Of a stretch of DNA of 64,000 bases, positions 47,875 through 59,095 are shown piece after piece (positions within the stretch are counted from its first letter, which is position 1; each line of letters starts with the position of its first letter). Under the pieces are notes generated by a model that saw nothing but the letters and a program-made list of their open reading frames with translations, was not told the origin of the DNA and searched no databases. The position numbers were made by a program, and so were the translations under genes. The stretch comes from Saccharum officinarum. Its lineage: Eukaryota > Streptophyta > Magnoliopsida > Poales > Poaceae. The stretch is from assembly GCA_020631735.1 (NCBI GenBank), contig CM036223.1, forward strand, positions 11,657,356 through 11,721,355, written 5' to 3'.

Positions 47875-48430
47875 GATGAGGCTGAGTGTTTGCGGACGCA
47901 GCTCAAGCACACCCGCGCGGTCCACCCACACAGGGCCACTCCACCGCGCAGGCAGCGGACGCGGTCGCACATGCGGTCTGGGAGGCTCGAGCTGGACAGA
48001 GCATTTGCTCGAGTTGACTGAGGCAAGGATTGGACTTCTATGGTGTTGAACAGTAGATCTCTTAAGAGGCTGCATCATCTCGGAGCACTCGATGACCATC
48101 TTTGTAACTCCTAGATGACTTAGGCACATGATGAATCTAGCTTTAGAGTTAGGGTTTGGGGAAGGGATGATGGATCTAGCCAATAGGATTGGGGCCTGAC
48201 CGACTACTTCTATGGTGTTGATGAGGAGTAGATCTCTTAAAAGTAAGAAAACTAGTGGTATAAAGGGGGAAAGTACTCCGTCAAGTAAGAAAACTAGTGG
48301 TATAAAGGGGGGAAAGTACTCCGTCAAGTACTTAGGTCTCTCCAAAGTAAGGAAACTAGTGGTATAAACGGGAAAGTTCTCTGTCGAGTATTTAGATCTC
48401 CTACAAGTAAGTAAACTAGTGGGATACCTG
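47875..48430. repeat. Direct repeat, second copy, plus short tandem units
   Basis: 47875-48243 repeats 45265-45699 with deletions. From 48238 follow about four units of the short dispersed repeat (AAACTAGTGGTATAAAGGGG, AAGTACTCCGTCAAGTACTT), each about 50 bases. The same unit occurs singly at about 42915-42980, 45450-45495 and 59930-60005. Confidence 0.75.
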
Positions 48431-48454
48431 GATCTGGCCGTCGACAGCGGGTCG

Positions 48455-48705
48455 GCGCCTGACCTCGACGATGAGGTGTATGCTGGCGCCTACATCAGCC
48501 CCTATGGGTGTCGTTATAGATATGATGCCTACCTCAGCTCCTACGTATTTACTAAGTAAGTTGGCGCCTACCTAAGCGTCGTTGTATTTTCTTACAGAGC
48601 TGGCGGCTAACTCAGTGTCATGTTATGTAGTTAGTCAGCAGGCACATACCTAAGCACCACCATATTTACTTACTAAGAAGGCGCCTACCTCAGCGCCAGA
48701 AGAGA
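48455..48705. repeat. Array of GGCGCCTACCTCAGCGCC-like motifs
   Basis: Six related motifs (GGCGCCTACATCAGCCCC, TGCCTACCTCAGCTCC, GGCGCCTACCTAAGCGTC, GGCGGCTAACTCAGTGTC, GGCACATACCTAAGCACC, GGCGCCTACCTCAGCGCC) occur at 30-60-base spacing downstream of the MAIN-like pseudogene. Such motifs are, from memory, linked to plant-mobile-domain transposons in grasses; here the proximity supports one element. Confidence 0.6.
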
Positions 48706-49191
48706 TGAAGGTCGAGGGTTTTTCTACAAAATCACCGGGCCATCCATCGATCTAGGCCGTTCTTCACGCGATCCGACGACTGAGAAATGGAGGCGACGTG
48801 GCCTTCTGGTTTGGCCGAGCTTGGGCTCTGGATTCGTATTATAGAGATAAGTTCAAGTTTTCAACCGTAGCTCGCAGGTCATCACAAACGACTTGATCTC
48901 CATCTTAGCCGCTGGATACTACCTACTTAGTCTTGTGCAAATGCAAATGCAATGCAATACACAATAGTACAGTAACTTAATCATATAATAGTACTGGGTA
49001 GTGGCCACACTGGCCAGTAGCGAGCCACTGCCTACTAGTTCACTACTACTAACAGGCCACACAGAAATGATCTCCTCGCGCATCACCTTATAGTCCAGTA
49101 ACATCCAAAATGATCAATGCAGCCCAAGTAGTCATTGTTACAATCAACCTCTCTTATGACCTCTTTTCCGACCTCCTCTCCCTTGAGCTCT
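48706..49191. other. 3' flank of the MAIN-like pseudogene
   Basis: Mixed composition, no coding signal recognised. It lies between the motif array and the stop codon of the pseudogene and may be its 3'-UTR. Confidence 0.35.
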
Positions 49192-51604
49192 CTAACTAGG
49201 CATGGGTGTTCCTCCAAGGTACCGATCAGGTGCACGACGCTCCCTTGATGACCGGCGGAGGTGGATTATGTCATCGTCTGCACTGGCAATGGCGTTTTCT
49301 GTAGGGGCTTCATCATTGTCTTCGGACTCGTCTTCTGAAGGGGCTTCATCTTCTGGAGAGGCTTCATCTTCTGCAGGGGCTTCATCCTCGTCGTCTTCAT
49401 TCTCGCCTCTGGTAGTCACCCCAATTGTTTGGGACGAATATGCCTTACAAAGATCTACGACATTCCGCAGCCTCCGTTCTTGCTCCTATCATGCAAACAT
49501 GAAAATAGTTAGCTGCTATAAGTTTCTATACAGGTCAGCCTACTCTGAATGTTACATTGTTAGCTAATATTCCTGTCCTCTGAATCTCAATGCATGCCTA
49601 CTCTGAATGTTACATATAGCTGCTGTCATTTTGTAATATTGCTGTCACGTGTTAATTCTTATTTATTTACTCTGAAAGGTTGAATGCCATCTCTGAATGA
49701 AATGTCAATGTGTCTAGAGTCGACTTACTTCAAGAAAGGTGCCCAGTGCGCGTTCTTCCACATTTGTCCTTGGAAAGTTTTCGCTTATAGTCAAGACTTC
49801 CTGCAACCTGTCACTCTGTAGAAAGGAATCATAGCATAGTTGTAATTTCATTTAAGAAAATATATCCCTGCCATCCAGCAATATTCAGCAATATATCCCT
49901 GCCATTTAAGAAATTACCATGTTGTTAATGATATCAGCATAATCAGCTGCCATCATCTTCAGCTTGCTCCTCATCCTCTGTCTGTACCATTTTAGGTACT
50001 CTGCAAAGTTCTCGTCTATGTGGGGCTCATCATTATGAAGCACGTTTGCAGCAGAGTCATTCCAGCTATTGATGTAGTCAGAGAACAATCTCTCATAGTC
50101 ATTCTGCTTCTTTTTTCTTTTACGATTAATCCTGTAGGTACAGGCGTACAACTAAGTGAGGTACAACTAACTAGCTAATTGAGGTACAGTTAAGTGACTT
50201 GTATTCAAAGATGCTTACTCGTGCAATCGCTTGTCCATGTCAGACGACGTCACGGACCACTCCTGCCTCAATCCATATTGGCGTGCAACCCTGTTTGGCA
50301 GTTGCCACTCAACACAATAGAAACATATCAATGGGCATTTCATCATCCACATATCCCTGTCAATCTTGCACACGCCGCTGAAGTGGTTCTCCTGATATTT
50401 GACATCAATCAATCCGTACGGTTCCCAATCAACCTGCTTTTGCCACATTAGTCAAATAGTCCTTACTTTCTTATTACAAAATTAGTTTATTGAATGAAAC
50501 TAACTCACCATCTCTGGAGTCAGTTTGTCAAGCTCATCCGTATACTTGATGTAGGCATTTTTACGTGGGGCGGTGAACTGAGCTCCCAACCAATGGTCGG
50601 CATAGGTTGGGCGTAATCGAAGGCCAACCATCTCAAACCAAGCAGGACGATCCTGAGCTGTGGGCCGGCCAACCGGTAAATAAGACCACATCCATAGCTG
50701 GAGTAAGTAGACACAGCCTCCTATTGTAGGGTTTTTACTAGTCCGGCGAGAACCCTCGCAAAGCTATCGGTACAAGAACCCTAGAACTGCTGAAGCCCAG
50801 CTGTACCCCCCTGCTGTTTGCCAACTAGTGAGACAAGGTAGGAACATCCATGATGCGATATCTCCAGTCGCATCAGGAAAGAGCACACACCCAAAAAGGT
50901 GCAATACCCATGCCCTGCAGTGGTAATTGACTGTGTCATCATCTGCGTTTTCAGGACACGTCCCAAATTGGTCCCTCAACCAACTAAGCTTTACTCCATT
51001 GCTGTGCTTACCCGCCTTTTCTAGAGGAAGGGGTCTTCCAAGGAATTCCTCCATTCTTTCTCTCCAACCATCACTATTGCATTTGCCGACGACTGGAAGA
51101 CCAATGATACGAAGACCAAGAAAGTTCTGTACATCCTTAAGCAAAATTGTCATCTCACCGTTAGGTAGGTGGAAGCTGTGTGTCTCCGTTCTCCATCTTC
51201 AAAAAATAAGAAGTACGGTTATATGCACATCAATAACCGAAAATATGAATGTATGTCTACTAGTTCGTATAATTGGTACCTGTCAGTTAGAGTGTCATCG
51301 CGCTATGTTGTAATTGGGCAATCCATGGCGAACCTGATACGATATGACATCAAGTCCAGCCGTAGCAAGCCGATTAGTGTACCTTTCATCGTATTGCATG
51401 TCCTTGAACGTGTCAGAATGCGTTCGAGGATGGAGAGTGTTCAATTCCTGCAAATATTGGAAATGAATAACTTAATTAGTGAACACAAATACTTATGCAA
51501 ACAAAAGTAATAAGCAGAAGTAAGGTTGTTACCTTCCCTTGTGCGATGAATAGTCCTCGGTGGTCCTTGTCGTAGTAGGGATCTAGTAGTTCGAACGGTG
51601 CCAT
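49192..51604 (-). pseudogene. MAIN-like plant mobile domain protein gene, one nonsense and one frameshift
   Basis: Seven exons were traced: 51604-51533, 51447-51280, 51196-50509, 50433-50219, 50131-49918, 49815-49729 and 49485-49192, all with GT-AG borders. The start is MAPFELLDPYYDKDHRGLFI. The plant mobile domain (PF10536 type) is clear: LATAGLDVISYQVRHGLPNY, WRTETHSFHLPNGEMTILLK, DVQNFLGLRIIGLPVVGK, LSWLRDQFGTCPENADDDTV, YHCRAWVLHLFGCVLFPDAT and GGCVYLLQLWMWSYLPVGRP. The tail is acidic (EDEAPAEDEASPEDEAPSED). Exon 2 loses the frame near 51300. Exon 3 has TAG (50766-50764) where the family has Gln, in FLYR-stop-LCEGSRRTS. MAIN and MAIL proteins act in genome stability and silencing in Arabidopsis, but most grass copies belong to transposons; the nearby motif array points that way. 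Confidence 0.85.
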
Positions 51605-52231
51605 CCTACACAATGAGAAAGTACATATTAGTTATATATGACCAATAAATAGCCTCAGCACGGGTAGGCCTGCTAATGGGGCTAAACCCACACCGCACCC
51701 ACCCCTCCCAAAGCAGCCACTTCAAATCACCCCACCCCACACCACCCAAAATTTTAAATAATCACCCCGCCCCATTTAAATGGTTTAACCCATGGAAATC
51801 CATGGAAAACCATATATGCATGCCAGAATGCCTGATGAACACCTCACACAGTATAGCAGATGTGCTCACACAGTGTATCCTAGAATTACGAAGATTGGCA
51901 AAGGCACTGTGTAATCACAACCAGATACATGCAATTATATTTGGAGCGTCCATTTATGTTTGATTAAATCATGAACTGCTAACTAATTTAACGCACCTCA
52001 CACAATGTACAAGGGATGGCCCAAAGAGACAAATGCGCAAAAGAAATCAAGCTGATTTCTTTGATCCAGCACCTCGCGCCTGAATCAAATGCGTGCCTAA
52101 AAGCGCAAGGGGAAAAACAAGTTCGTGAGTAGGGATGGATTCCATGGCAGGGGCGGGCTTAAGGCCTCGTTCGGCAGCACCGATTTGAAGCCAGGCCTGG
52201 ATCGAGTGGATCCCTGTATCTCACTGATTAA
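51605..52231. other. Upstream flank of the MAIN-like pseudogene
   Basis: 51670-51790 is rich in ACCCCRCCCCA phrases with GGGTAGGCCTGCTAATGGGG at the left, like the end of a DNA transposon, but the matching end was not found. The rest has no recognised content. Confidence 0.35.
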
Positions 52232-53294
52232 GGCCCCCTTTGGTTTAAAGGAATTTCAAAGGAATTTTGGAGGAATAGTTTCCTATGGATTGATTCCTAT
52301 GAAGCCCTTTGGTTCACTGGAGAAATAATGGAATAAATCCTTAGGATTACTTTCCTACGACTGTGTCGTATAGGAAACAAAACATTCGATCGGAGCTCTT
52401 GAAAACATTCCTGGCGCGAAAACTGGATAGCTCGCGCGCTTCGCTCCTCTTTCTCCCGCTCGCTCGTTTCGCTTGGCGCTTGTGTTTTTAGATACGGACA
52501 GCCCAGTCGAAACAAAATCTTTCCCAAATCCATATCGCATGCCAAGGGGCAACAGCGTCCGCCCCATCATCGCCGGGACGACCGACCGACAGCCGTCGTC
52601 AGCGCGATGGCCGCCCCATCCCCGGACGCGTCGGTGGCCCCATCACCTCTGCACGAGACGGCGCGAGGCCCTTCCCATCGTCGACCATCGAGTCGGCCTG
52701 CGCCAATGTCGGCGACCCAATCTGTCGGAACCCACCTCCGACCATCGACAAACATTGTTCGTCGCATGAATGCAAAGTTTGGTACATCATATTCTGTTAA
52801 CCAAGTCAAACAGCAGGAGCAAGACTTGAAGAAAGCATACCGTAGTGTGGCGACGACGTGGAGCGACGCGGGCACGGAGGCAGGAATGGACCTAGCGGAT
52901 CGCGGCGACGACGGCGTGGAGCAACGGAGGGCTCGAGCAGCGGCCGACCGAGAGGGCGAGCGGCGTCGGCATGTGGGGCGGAGCCACCGTGCGAGCGCTG
53001 GAGTGCGGCGGTGGCGACACTGCTCTGCTAGTCTGCCTTCCCTAACACCTAACGCATTTGGCTCTGCGCTGCGCGTCATGAATGGGCCAGCCAAATTGAG
53101 AACGGGCTAGTTTTGATTCAAAATGAGAGCAGCCTGTACTGTACAATTCCTTTGGTTTTCCTGAGCTGTTGCCAAAGGGCTTTCAAGGCTACATTCCTAT
53201 ATTTCTAATTCTTTTGGTTTAAAGATGTGGTACGCTTAATTCCTATGTTTTTCCTTTTCCTATCCTATACCTACCCTCCGATCCAAAGGGGGCA
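52232..53294. mobile_element. Non-autonomous PIF/Harbinger-like element with TAA target duplication
   Basis: Left end GGCCCCCTTTGG and right end CCAAAGGGGGCA form a 12-bp inverted repeat with one mismatch; TAA flanks both sides (52229-52231, 53295-53297). The 1063-bp interior contains RRMNAKFGTSYSVNQVKQQE then QDLKKAYRSV (about 52761-52850), resembling the Myb/SANT-like domain of the second Harbinger ORF. No transposase is present. The partial relative at 15089-15545 shows it is a family. Confidence 0.7.
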
Positions 53295-53297
53295 TAA

Positions 53298-53680
53298 ATA
53301 ATATCTGAACCTACCACTACTCTTGTAAGCCATATTCAACTAGAGAAGGTTTATTGGTATATAATGTATCCTGGCTTTTCTTCAATAAACTGTTTCTAAA
53401 AATGGGTATATAATGTAATTGTGTAATTGTGGGGATAATATAAATATATGCACGTCATCCTTTTAGAGACATTTGGAAAAGATAAACATTAGTACTAAAG
53501 ACATTCTCCCAAAAAAATGCCAACATTAGTACAACTAGAAAGACAGCGTGGCGTTGCCACGCAACCTTCACTGGGCCAGCCACTTGTGACCACCTATGTA
53601 TGTCGTTTCTAGTTTTATCCGGTTGCAATACATAGGGAAACAAAATTAGAGCAGCGGGAAGGGCCAGAAAACTTGCTTAC
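53298..53680. other. AT-rich intergenic stretch
   Basis: No gene, repeat or RNA recognised. Confidence 0.3.
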
Positions 53681-53682
53681 CT

Positions 53683-53990
53683 GAAGACGAGCAGAGGAGG
53701 TAGGGGCCCGCGACCGTGTGCAAATGGAGACCGACGACACGACGACGGCCCGGCCGAAGCAGCGTCCGGAGATGCGGGCGGTGCTCCGAGCTAGGGTTGG
53801 GGCGCAATGCCTAGGCGCGATTCTATCGCCTGGCCTATGGAGGTTGGCGGAACCCTAGGCGGGCGCAGCTCGTCGGCGGCGCCGATGGGGGTGGAGGAGC
53901 ATCCAGCGGAGGTCGCCGGCGGCGGCGGAGGAGATGCGGGCGGAGGCGCTCAGGGTTCAGGGAGACTCAGAGGAAGAGAAGCGGAGTAGC
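53683..53990 (-). other. Possible captured first exon (GC-rich, with donor site)
   Basis: On the minus strand a GC-rich stretch of the type seen in grass 5' exons ends at GTCTTCAG/GTAAGCAAG (donor at 53682). Both strands are open, so no product is proposed. No matching downstream exon was found. Confidence 0.3.
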
Positions 53991-54302
53991 CTTTTGGGGA
54001 AAAGTCATGCGGCAACGAGTCTTTTTTTTTAAAAATTTTCAGATCCCTAGAACTAGAATCTCTTTTTTCAGATCCCGATGGTACCATTTCGTTTTTGAGC
54101 CCTTGGCACCTACTAATGTGTGCCAACAGATATTTAGTTTGTCCAGGTGATAGTTTTTCCTAGTCATATAAGAGTTACATGTAGAGTACAGAGTACTTTC
54201 TCCTCTAATACTACTAGTTTTTTACTAGGGCCAACTTACGTGAATGTAACACACGCTGCCTTCTTCTTGTGCTCCTAGCCCTCGGCCTTGTAAGTCTTGC
54301 CT
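53991..54302. other. Intergenic sequence next to the second gap
   Basis: Mixed AT-rich sequence with one weak relative of the short dispersed repeat (GAGTACTTTCTCCTCTAATAC). No gene. Confidence 0.3.
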
Positions 54303-54402
54303 NNNNNNNNNNNNNNNNNNNNNNNNNNNNNNNNNNNNNNNNNNNNNNNNNNNNNNNNNNNNNNNNNNNNNNNNNNNNNNNNNNNNNNNNNNNNNNNNNN
54401 NN
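54303..54402. other. Assembly gap (100 N)
   Basis: Exactly 100 N. Copies B and C of the composite repeat lie on different sides of it, so their relative orientation depends on scaffolding. Confidence 0.99.
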
Positions 54403-54780
54403 GGGCAGGATCGCAGGCGGCGGCCTGGGCAGCTTCGGGAGGCGAGGCGGGCGCTCCTCGGCGGCGAGGCAGGGCGGTCGCCGGAGTTGGATAAGGCAGC
54501 CACTGAATGGGCTGAAAGATTTTGGCCCATGTGCCACCCATGGGCCAGGCCCAGTGCGAGTCGTAGTCCGGTGGCCTCCAGTGCGAATCGGTGCACTGTT
54601 TTAGTGGTGGAGTGGCGAATCGGTGCCCAGTGCGAATCGGTGCCCTAGATTTTAAACTCGGTGCGCTCCCCGACGCCGCCGAGCTCTCCTACTCGAAGGC
54701 CACCTCTCCCCGACGCGGCGAGCTCTCCTACTCGAAGGCCACCTCTCCGGTCGCGCCTTCTCTTGTGAGTACCCCTATCG
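54403..54780. repeat. GC-rich stretch with short tandem repeats
   Basis: CCAGTGCGAATCGGTGC-like phrases occur about four times at 54548-54645, and a 39-bp unit (GAGCTCTCCTACTCGAAGGC, CACCTCTCC) is tandemly duplicated at 54679-54748. It ends in a donor-like CTTCTCTTGTGAGT at 54763. No product recognised. Confidence 0.55.
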
Positions 54781-56170
54781 TTAAGCTTTGTTTAGGGTTC
54801 AATTTAAAAGATTGTAGTGAATCATTGGAATAGTAAATTGAAACAAGGCACAACTCTCTTGTAAATTTGTTGAAATATATACAAAGTTGAAATATATACA
54901 AAGTGGAGATGTAATGTATTTGCATTCCAAACATATTGCCTTTTCTTTCAATGATCATTTTACTAGTCTTGCCTGAAATCAAGCAAACAAAGAGTTGAAT
55001 GCCATAGCATTAATGCAAAACTGTAAACTAAATTCTTCCCAAACAAACTGCAAAGTTCCACTAGTGAACATGTTGTAAATAATGCTTTGCTTTGTAAAAA
55101 CCATAATACCCATGTCATGGTTCTGGAATAGGTAAGCCCAACAGCTGGCCCATTAAGGCCCACAGTACTGCACACACAGACTGTAGGACACATGAACAGT
55201 AGAAGGGTTCTGTAACAGTAGCCCACCCTCCTAGAGCTGTTACTTGCCCATTATGTTTAGCAGAATTAGATTATGTAGTCCAGAGTCTTCCAATAGGTTC
55301 TTAGGGTAACGATTAAGAAAAGCTTGTGATACATTTCATTGTTAATTAGTTCAAATAGCTATGGTCATTTAGATGGTATAGGCGTTTTGCATGCATTATG
55401 ATGACATAGCATTGGTTAAAAAATCCATGTATTATGAACATTATCCAGCAACCAGCACCAAGAAATTTCATTTATTATGTCATAAAGCAACCTGTATAAA
55501 TGAGGATGTGAGACCTTCATACTCAACCAACTGTTCTGTTTCTACAAATTTGCTGTGGCGCCTTCAAGATTCGCACCCCTTCTCCACATTCTTGTTCCTG
55601 CAATGAGCGCATTTACAATTTAGAGGTATCATTGTGTTCTATAAGTCACTCATGTTTCAAGAAGTGTCAGGAAAAAACAAAACAAAAAAGGGTGCAACCT
55701 AAACGCTGTTGCATCTCCTTGAGAACAATGTTATTATCTGACTGTGCTCTATCCTTCAAGGATAATTGCGCTGACTGAAAACGTGCAGGAGTTAAGGACA
55801 CCACCTTCTTCTGACCATGTTTGTCCTCCAATTATAGAAAACAATGGGAATGCATAGAAACTTTTTGAAACATTTCCTTTAATTTGGATATATATGATAG
55901 AAAAGTACAGAGCCCACATTATGCATGCAAATGCCATTAGGCAAAAGTAGACTCGTTCCTTTTAAGATGCTTGTATACATGACATACTACTTAGGCGCTC
56001 TAAAAAATTATTTTATGGTGGACCATCCTAACCTACAATCCTAGCTACGCCACTGCTTAGGGAATATTTTTTACTTTAGGTTTTTGTTTCCTGCTCCTTT
56101 TGTTTAGTTCTTGTTGGACCCTTTTTGTTCCTTAATTGAGATTTGATTCAATTGTATTGGACCTTTGCAG
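54781..56170. other. AT-rich region, probably intron-like or intergenic
   Basis: No coding segment or transposon end identified over 1.4 kb. The final bases (TGTATTGGACCTTTGCAG) are a good acceptor belonging to the following captured exon. Confidence 0.35.
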
Positions 56171-56253
56171 GCTGCTGCTTTGTGATCTGCCCATCAAGGG
56201 AGGAGGCTGACAAGGCTGTGACTGCATACCACAACAAGCGCACACTACCTGGG
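56171..56253 (+). pseudogene. Captured exon of a Bruno-like (BRN/CELF) RNA-binding protein gene
   Basis: The exon between TTTGCAG and GTATGT encodes GCCFVICPSREEADKAVTAY then HNKRTLPG. That is the end of the first RRM (RNP1-like GCCFV) of plant BRN1/BRN2-type proteins. The neighbouring RRM exons were not found nearby, so it is one exon with intron flanks, copied at DNA level. Parent proteins bind 3'-UTRs, for example of SOC1 in Arabidopsis. Confidence 0.8.
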
Positions 56254-56947
56254 GTATGTAAACCCTGTTTTGTATTTTTCTGGAATCTTGGGTACAGTGT
56301 AGTAAGTACTAAGTTGAAACTGATCCTCTGTAAGTTTCTTCCTAATAGTCGACCAACACCCTACCTTGCCCAAAGCCATTAGATTTTGACATGATAGTTG
56401 ATGCATGTCATCTTAATATATATGTCATCTTAATGTATATATGTACTAATAAAATGTTAAAAGGAAAAGTAACTTCGATTAAGAATGATGCCAAGGAACC
56501 ATAAAAATGAAGTAGAAGTACCCTTTAAGTACATTTCATCATGAATCTGAAACCACTTATAAATTACAAGAATACATGATTCTTGTTGAGTTATTTTACG
56601 CAAACATCTACACTTGCTAGTCCAAATTCTTGAATTTTAACACCATCTTTCATCTGTTACTTACTATGGCATCAACCAGCTGTAATGTTTTCACATCACT
56701 TTTGTCCTTCAGTCAATCGACCTTCGACCATTAAGATTTTGACATGAAATAGTTGATGCATGCATGAAATACCTTGTCTAGTATCTTGTTGCTTAATAAC
56801 TGTTCTGATGAACTGTTTATGTGTTCATCAGAAAGCACAATGGGAGTAGATAGAAGTAAAATGTTCTCTAAAGGCAGTTGCCCAAGCAGTAGGATTCTTG
56901 GGTGATGAAGCAACCCGTATCTTGAAAGATGACCTCAAGTTTCATAA
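56254..56947. other. Intron-like flank with a diverged direct repeat
   Basis: The phrase CCATTAGATTTTGACATGATAGTTGATGCATG at 56376-56407 recurs in altered form at 56728-56762. The stretch is AT-rich and non-coding. Confidence 0.4.
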
Positions 56948-57907
56948 CATGATGGGCTGGATCTGGATAGCTTGAAAAGGCGTGACATTGTGGAAATTAT
57001 ATATAATAGAACAGAAGTGGTAGATGGCACAATTGTGACACATATAAGCAATGAGCAAAGGATTGTGGTCACAGTTAAGAGGATTGAGGAAATATTAGGC
57101 CTTCCACGCGGAATTGAGGGAGAGGAAGTGATTTTGCCAAAATCTACACACAAACAAGTTCTTGATTTGTTCTTGCATTATCCCGATACCCTCAATAAGG
57201 ACGTCCCTTCGAAGCCCAATTTTAAAAATTCACTAATTGGTGCCAAGAATTTGATCAATTTGATGAAGAAGGTTCCTGACTCAAAAGACAAAGTTAGGTG
57301 CTTTTTGATGGTCCTACTGAACCGGGTGTTGATTCCGGCAAGTGGCTTTCATCTGAATGAAAGGCAGGCTGCATTAGCTTGGGACCTTGAATGTGTAGCC
57401 AAGACTGATTGGTGCAAGGTGGTATTCGATGACTTGTCAGATTGCATAGTGAACAAGCATAGTGACACCAATTTTTCTAGTTGTTCACTTGTTCTAGTGG
57501 TAAGCAGCTTCAACTCCTCCTTTGTGTAGAGTAAATATGGAACTTACAGTTTTTCTCTGTCCTTTGTGTAGAGTAAATATGGAACTTACAGTTTTTCTCT
57601 GTGACAGATTGCTATCTTCGAGGCCGTAGTGCCATCTCACTGTCCAAAGACAAAACCATCTATCATTGGTTACAACAAGAAAACGTTGAAAACACTTCTT
57701 GATCTAATTAAAGGAATGGTGAAAGAATGTGGCACTGATGAAGAGGATAAAATGGGGCAAAATTGGTCTTTCCCACACTATGAAGAGGATATTCACATAA
57801 TTATGAAGAATATGGCTGATCATCTTAATGATGTGAAACATATGTTGCCAGAAGAACAACAGGAATCAATTGAATATCCAAGACTGGCCACTGCACAAAT
57901 AAGATAA
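56948..57907 (+). CDS. Transposon-type ORF, two exons, related to PMD/Ulp1-associated plant ORFs
   Basis: Open from 56948 (no ATG; first residues GLDLDSLKRRDIVEIIYNRT) to a donor at 57499/57500, then 57608-57907 in phase. The joined frame is about 285 aa and is open. Text such as VTHISNEQRIVVTVKRIEEI, LGLPRGIEGEEV, KVRCFLMVLLNRVLIPASGF and EAVVPSHCPKTKPSIIGYNK has the layout of plant repeat proteins, in which such a domain precedes a Ulp1-like protease or plant mobile domain. I infer that link from memory of the layout; no catalytic motif is visible. The start is truncated, and the intron carries a perfect 42-bp tandem duplication (57519-57560, 57561-57602) next to the acceptor. Confidence 0.5.
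57519..57602. repeat. Perfect 42-bp tandem duplication in the intron
   Basis: CCTTTGTGTAGAGTAAATAT to TTTTTCTCTGT is repeated exactly once. The second unit ends 5 bases before the splice acceptor. Confidence 0.9.
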
Positions 57908-58146
57908 ATGATTAAACTAATGTGAAATATTATACGTGATATGCACGGATGTCAACCTATCTGTCAACTCCCCCTCATCTGTGTCTTTATGACCAAGGAA
58001 CAAATGGCGAGTTATTAAAATATCCAAGACTGCATCACCAAGAAACTCCAAGCGCTGAAAGTAAAACATCTTCCATTAGAAAATGAGAAATGGAATAAAA
58101 AGCCTTAAACTAAGTTCAACATTAAATACCAACCATACCTCGTAAT
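57908..58146. other. Boundary region before composite unit C
   Basis: Short AT-rich stretch with no recognised feature. Confidence 0.3.
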
Positions 58147-58446
58147 GAGTTGCAGAAAGACTGGCTGCCACGAAGGAGTTGGCGCTAGCACTACGGAGAT
58201 GAACAAGCAATCTTGAAAGCTATTGATGAGCTGATTTGTTCCAAAGATTATAAAATACATATATATTTTGTTTCTCTATATACTCAAGTCTTTAGCACGT
58301 GACATTTGCAATCATGCAAGAACTAACAGGCCACTCTCACTTTTCATATAAATACATAATCAGCTCATCAATAGCTTTCAAGATTGCTTGTTCATCTCCG
58401 TAGTGCTAGCGCCAACTCCTTCGTGGCAGCCAGTCTTTTGCAACTC
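58147..58446. repeat. Foldback (hairpin) end of composite unit C
   Basis: 58147-58236 and 58359-58446 are reverse complements over nearly 90 bases, from GAGTTGCARAAGACTGGCTG to TTGATGAGCTGATT, with a 122-base loop. Copy B has the full outer-side arm (44471-44565) but only the innermost 35 bases or so of the other arm before the unit ends at 44712. Confidence 0.85.
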
Positions 58447-58819
58447 ATTAAACAAATCACAGAGCTGCTCATACTTCTCCATCAAATCCCACCACCGAAC
58501 AATAATATATAATAACCATATCTGGTGCTGTTTATCTATCTCCTATTAATTCACCCCTTCATGCACTTCGAAGGACCTGCAAAAGCTGCAGTTTCTTTTG
58601 CCGCCATGCAGCATGGTCGATCAATGAGATTTCGACTACCACGCTGCAATGTACATTCCACCAAAACTATATTCCCACTCAACCATCCGGCTCCCATCAC
58701 ACCAGAGGTGAAAACGGCAGCAACAACTAGTGGTATTAACACAATCCTCCACCACCATCGTTATTCATGCCACATGCATCCACCAACCCTTTACCCTTCT
58801 ACTTCTCTCTTCCGAGCTC

Positions 58820-58827
58820 TATAAAAG
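58820..58827 (+). promoter_or_regulatory. TATA-like box, copy C
   Basis: TATAAAAG preceded by GAGCTC and about 30 bases upstream of CCCTGTATCAGTTCTC. Conserved in copy B on the minus strand. No clear ORF follows before the 53-bp repeats. Confidence 0.4.
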
Positions 58828-58936
58828 CAGGGTGTCGAACCCCTTGGCCCTGTATCAGTTCTCATATGCATCTCTAATCCCATCTCACTAAAGCGTGCCT
58901 GCACGTGGTTGACCCTGCAGAGACATCGCCAAGCAT

Positions 58937-59095
58937 TGAAACTTAGTACTTAACTGAAATGAGCACTGAAACTTAGCTGAAACGAGCATTGAAACTTAGT
59001 ACTTAACTGAAATGAACACTGAAACTTTACTGAAAGGAGCACTAAAACTTAGCTGAAACGAGCATTGAAACTTAGTACTTAACTGAAATGTGCAG
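58937..59095. repeat. About 53-bp tandem repeat, copy C
   Basis: Reverse orientation of the array at 43825-43990, with ACTTAGTACTTAACTGAAAT and GCACTGAAACTTAGCTGAAA alternating. Confidence 0.85.

Noticed and set aside
49202..49567. 121-aa Ser-rich ORF on the plus strand
   Set aside because: Shadow of the acidic tail exon of the MAIN-like pseudogene on the opposite strand.
58525..58824. 99-aa ORF ahead of the TATA-like box in copy C
   Set aside because: Upstream of the TATA site, not kept as a full ORF in copy B, no domain; probably promoter sequence.
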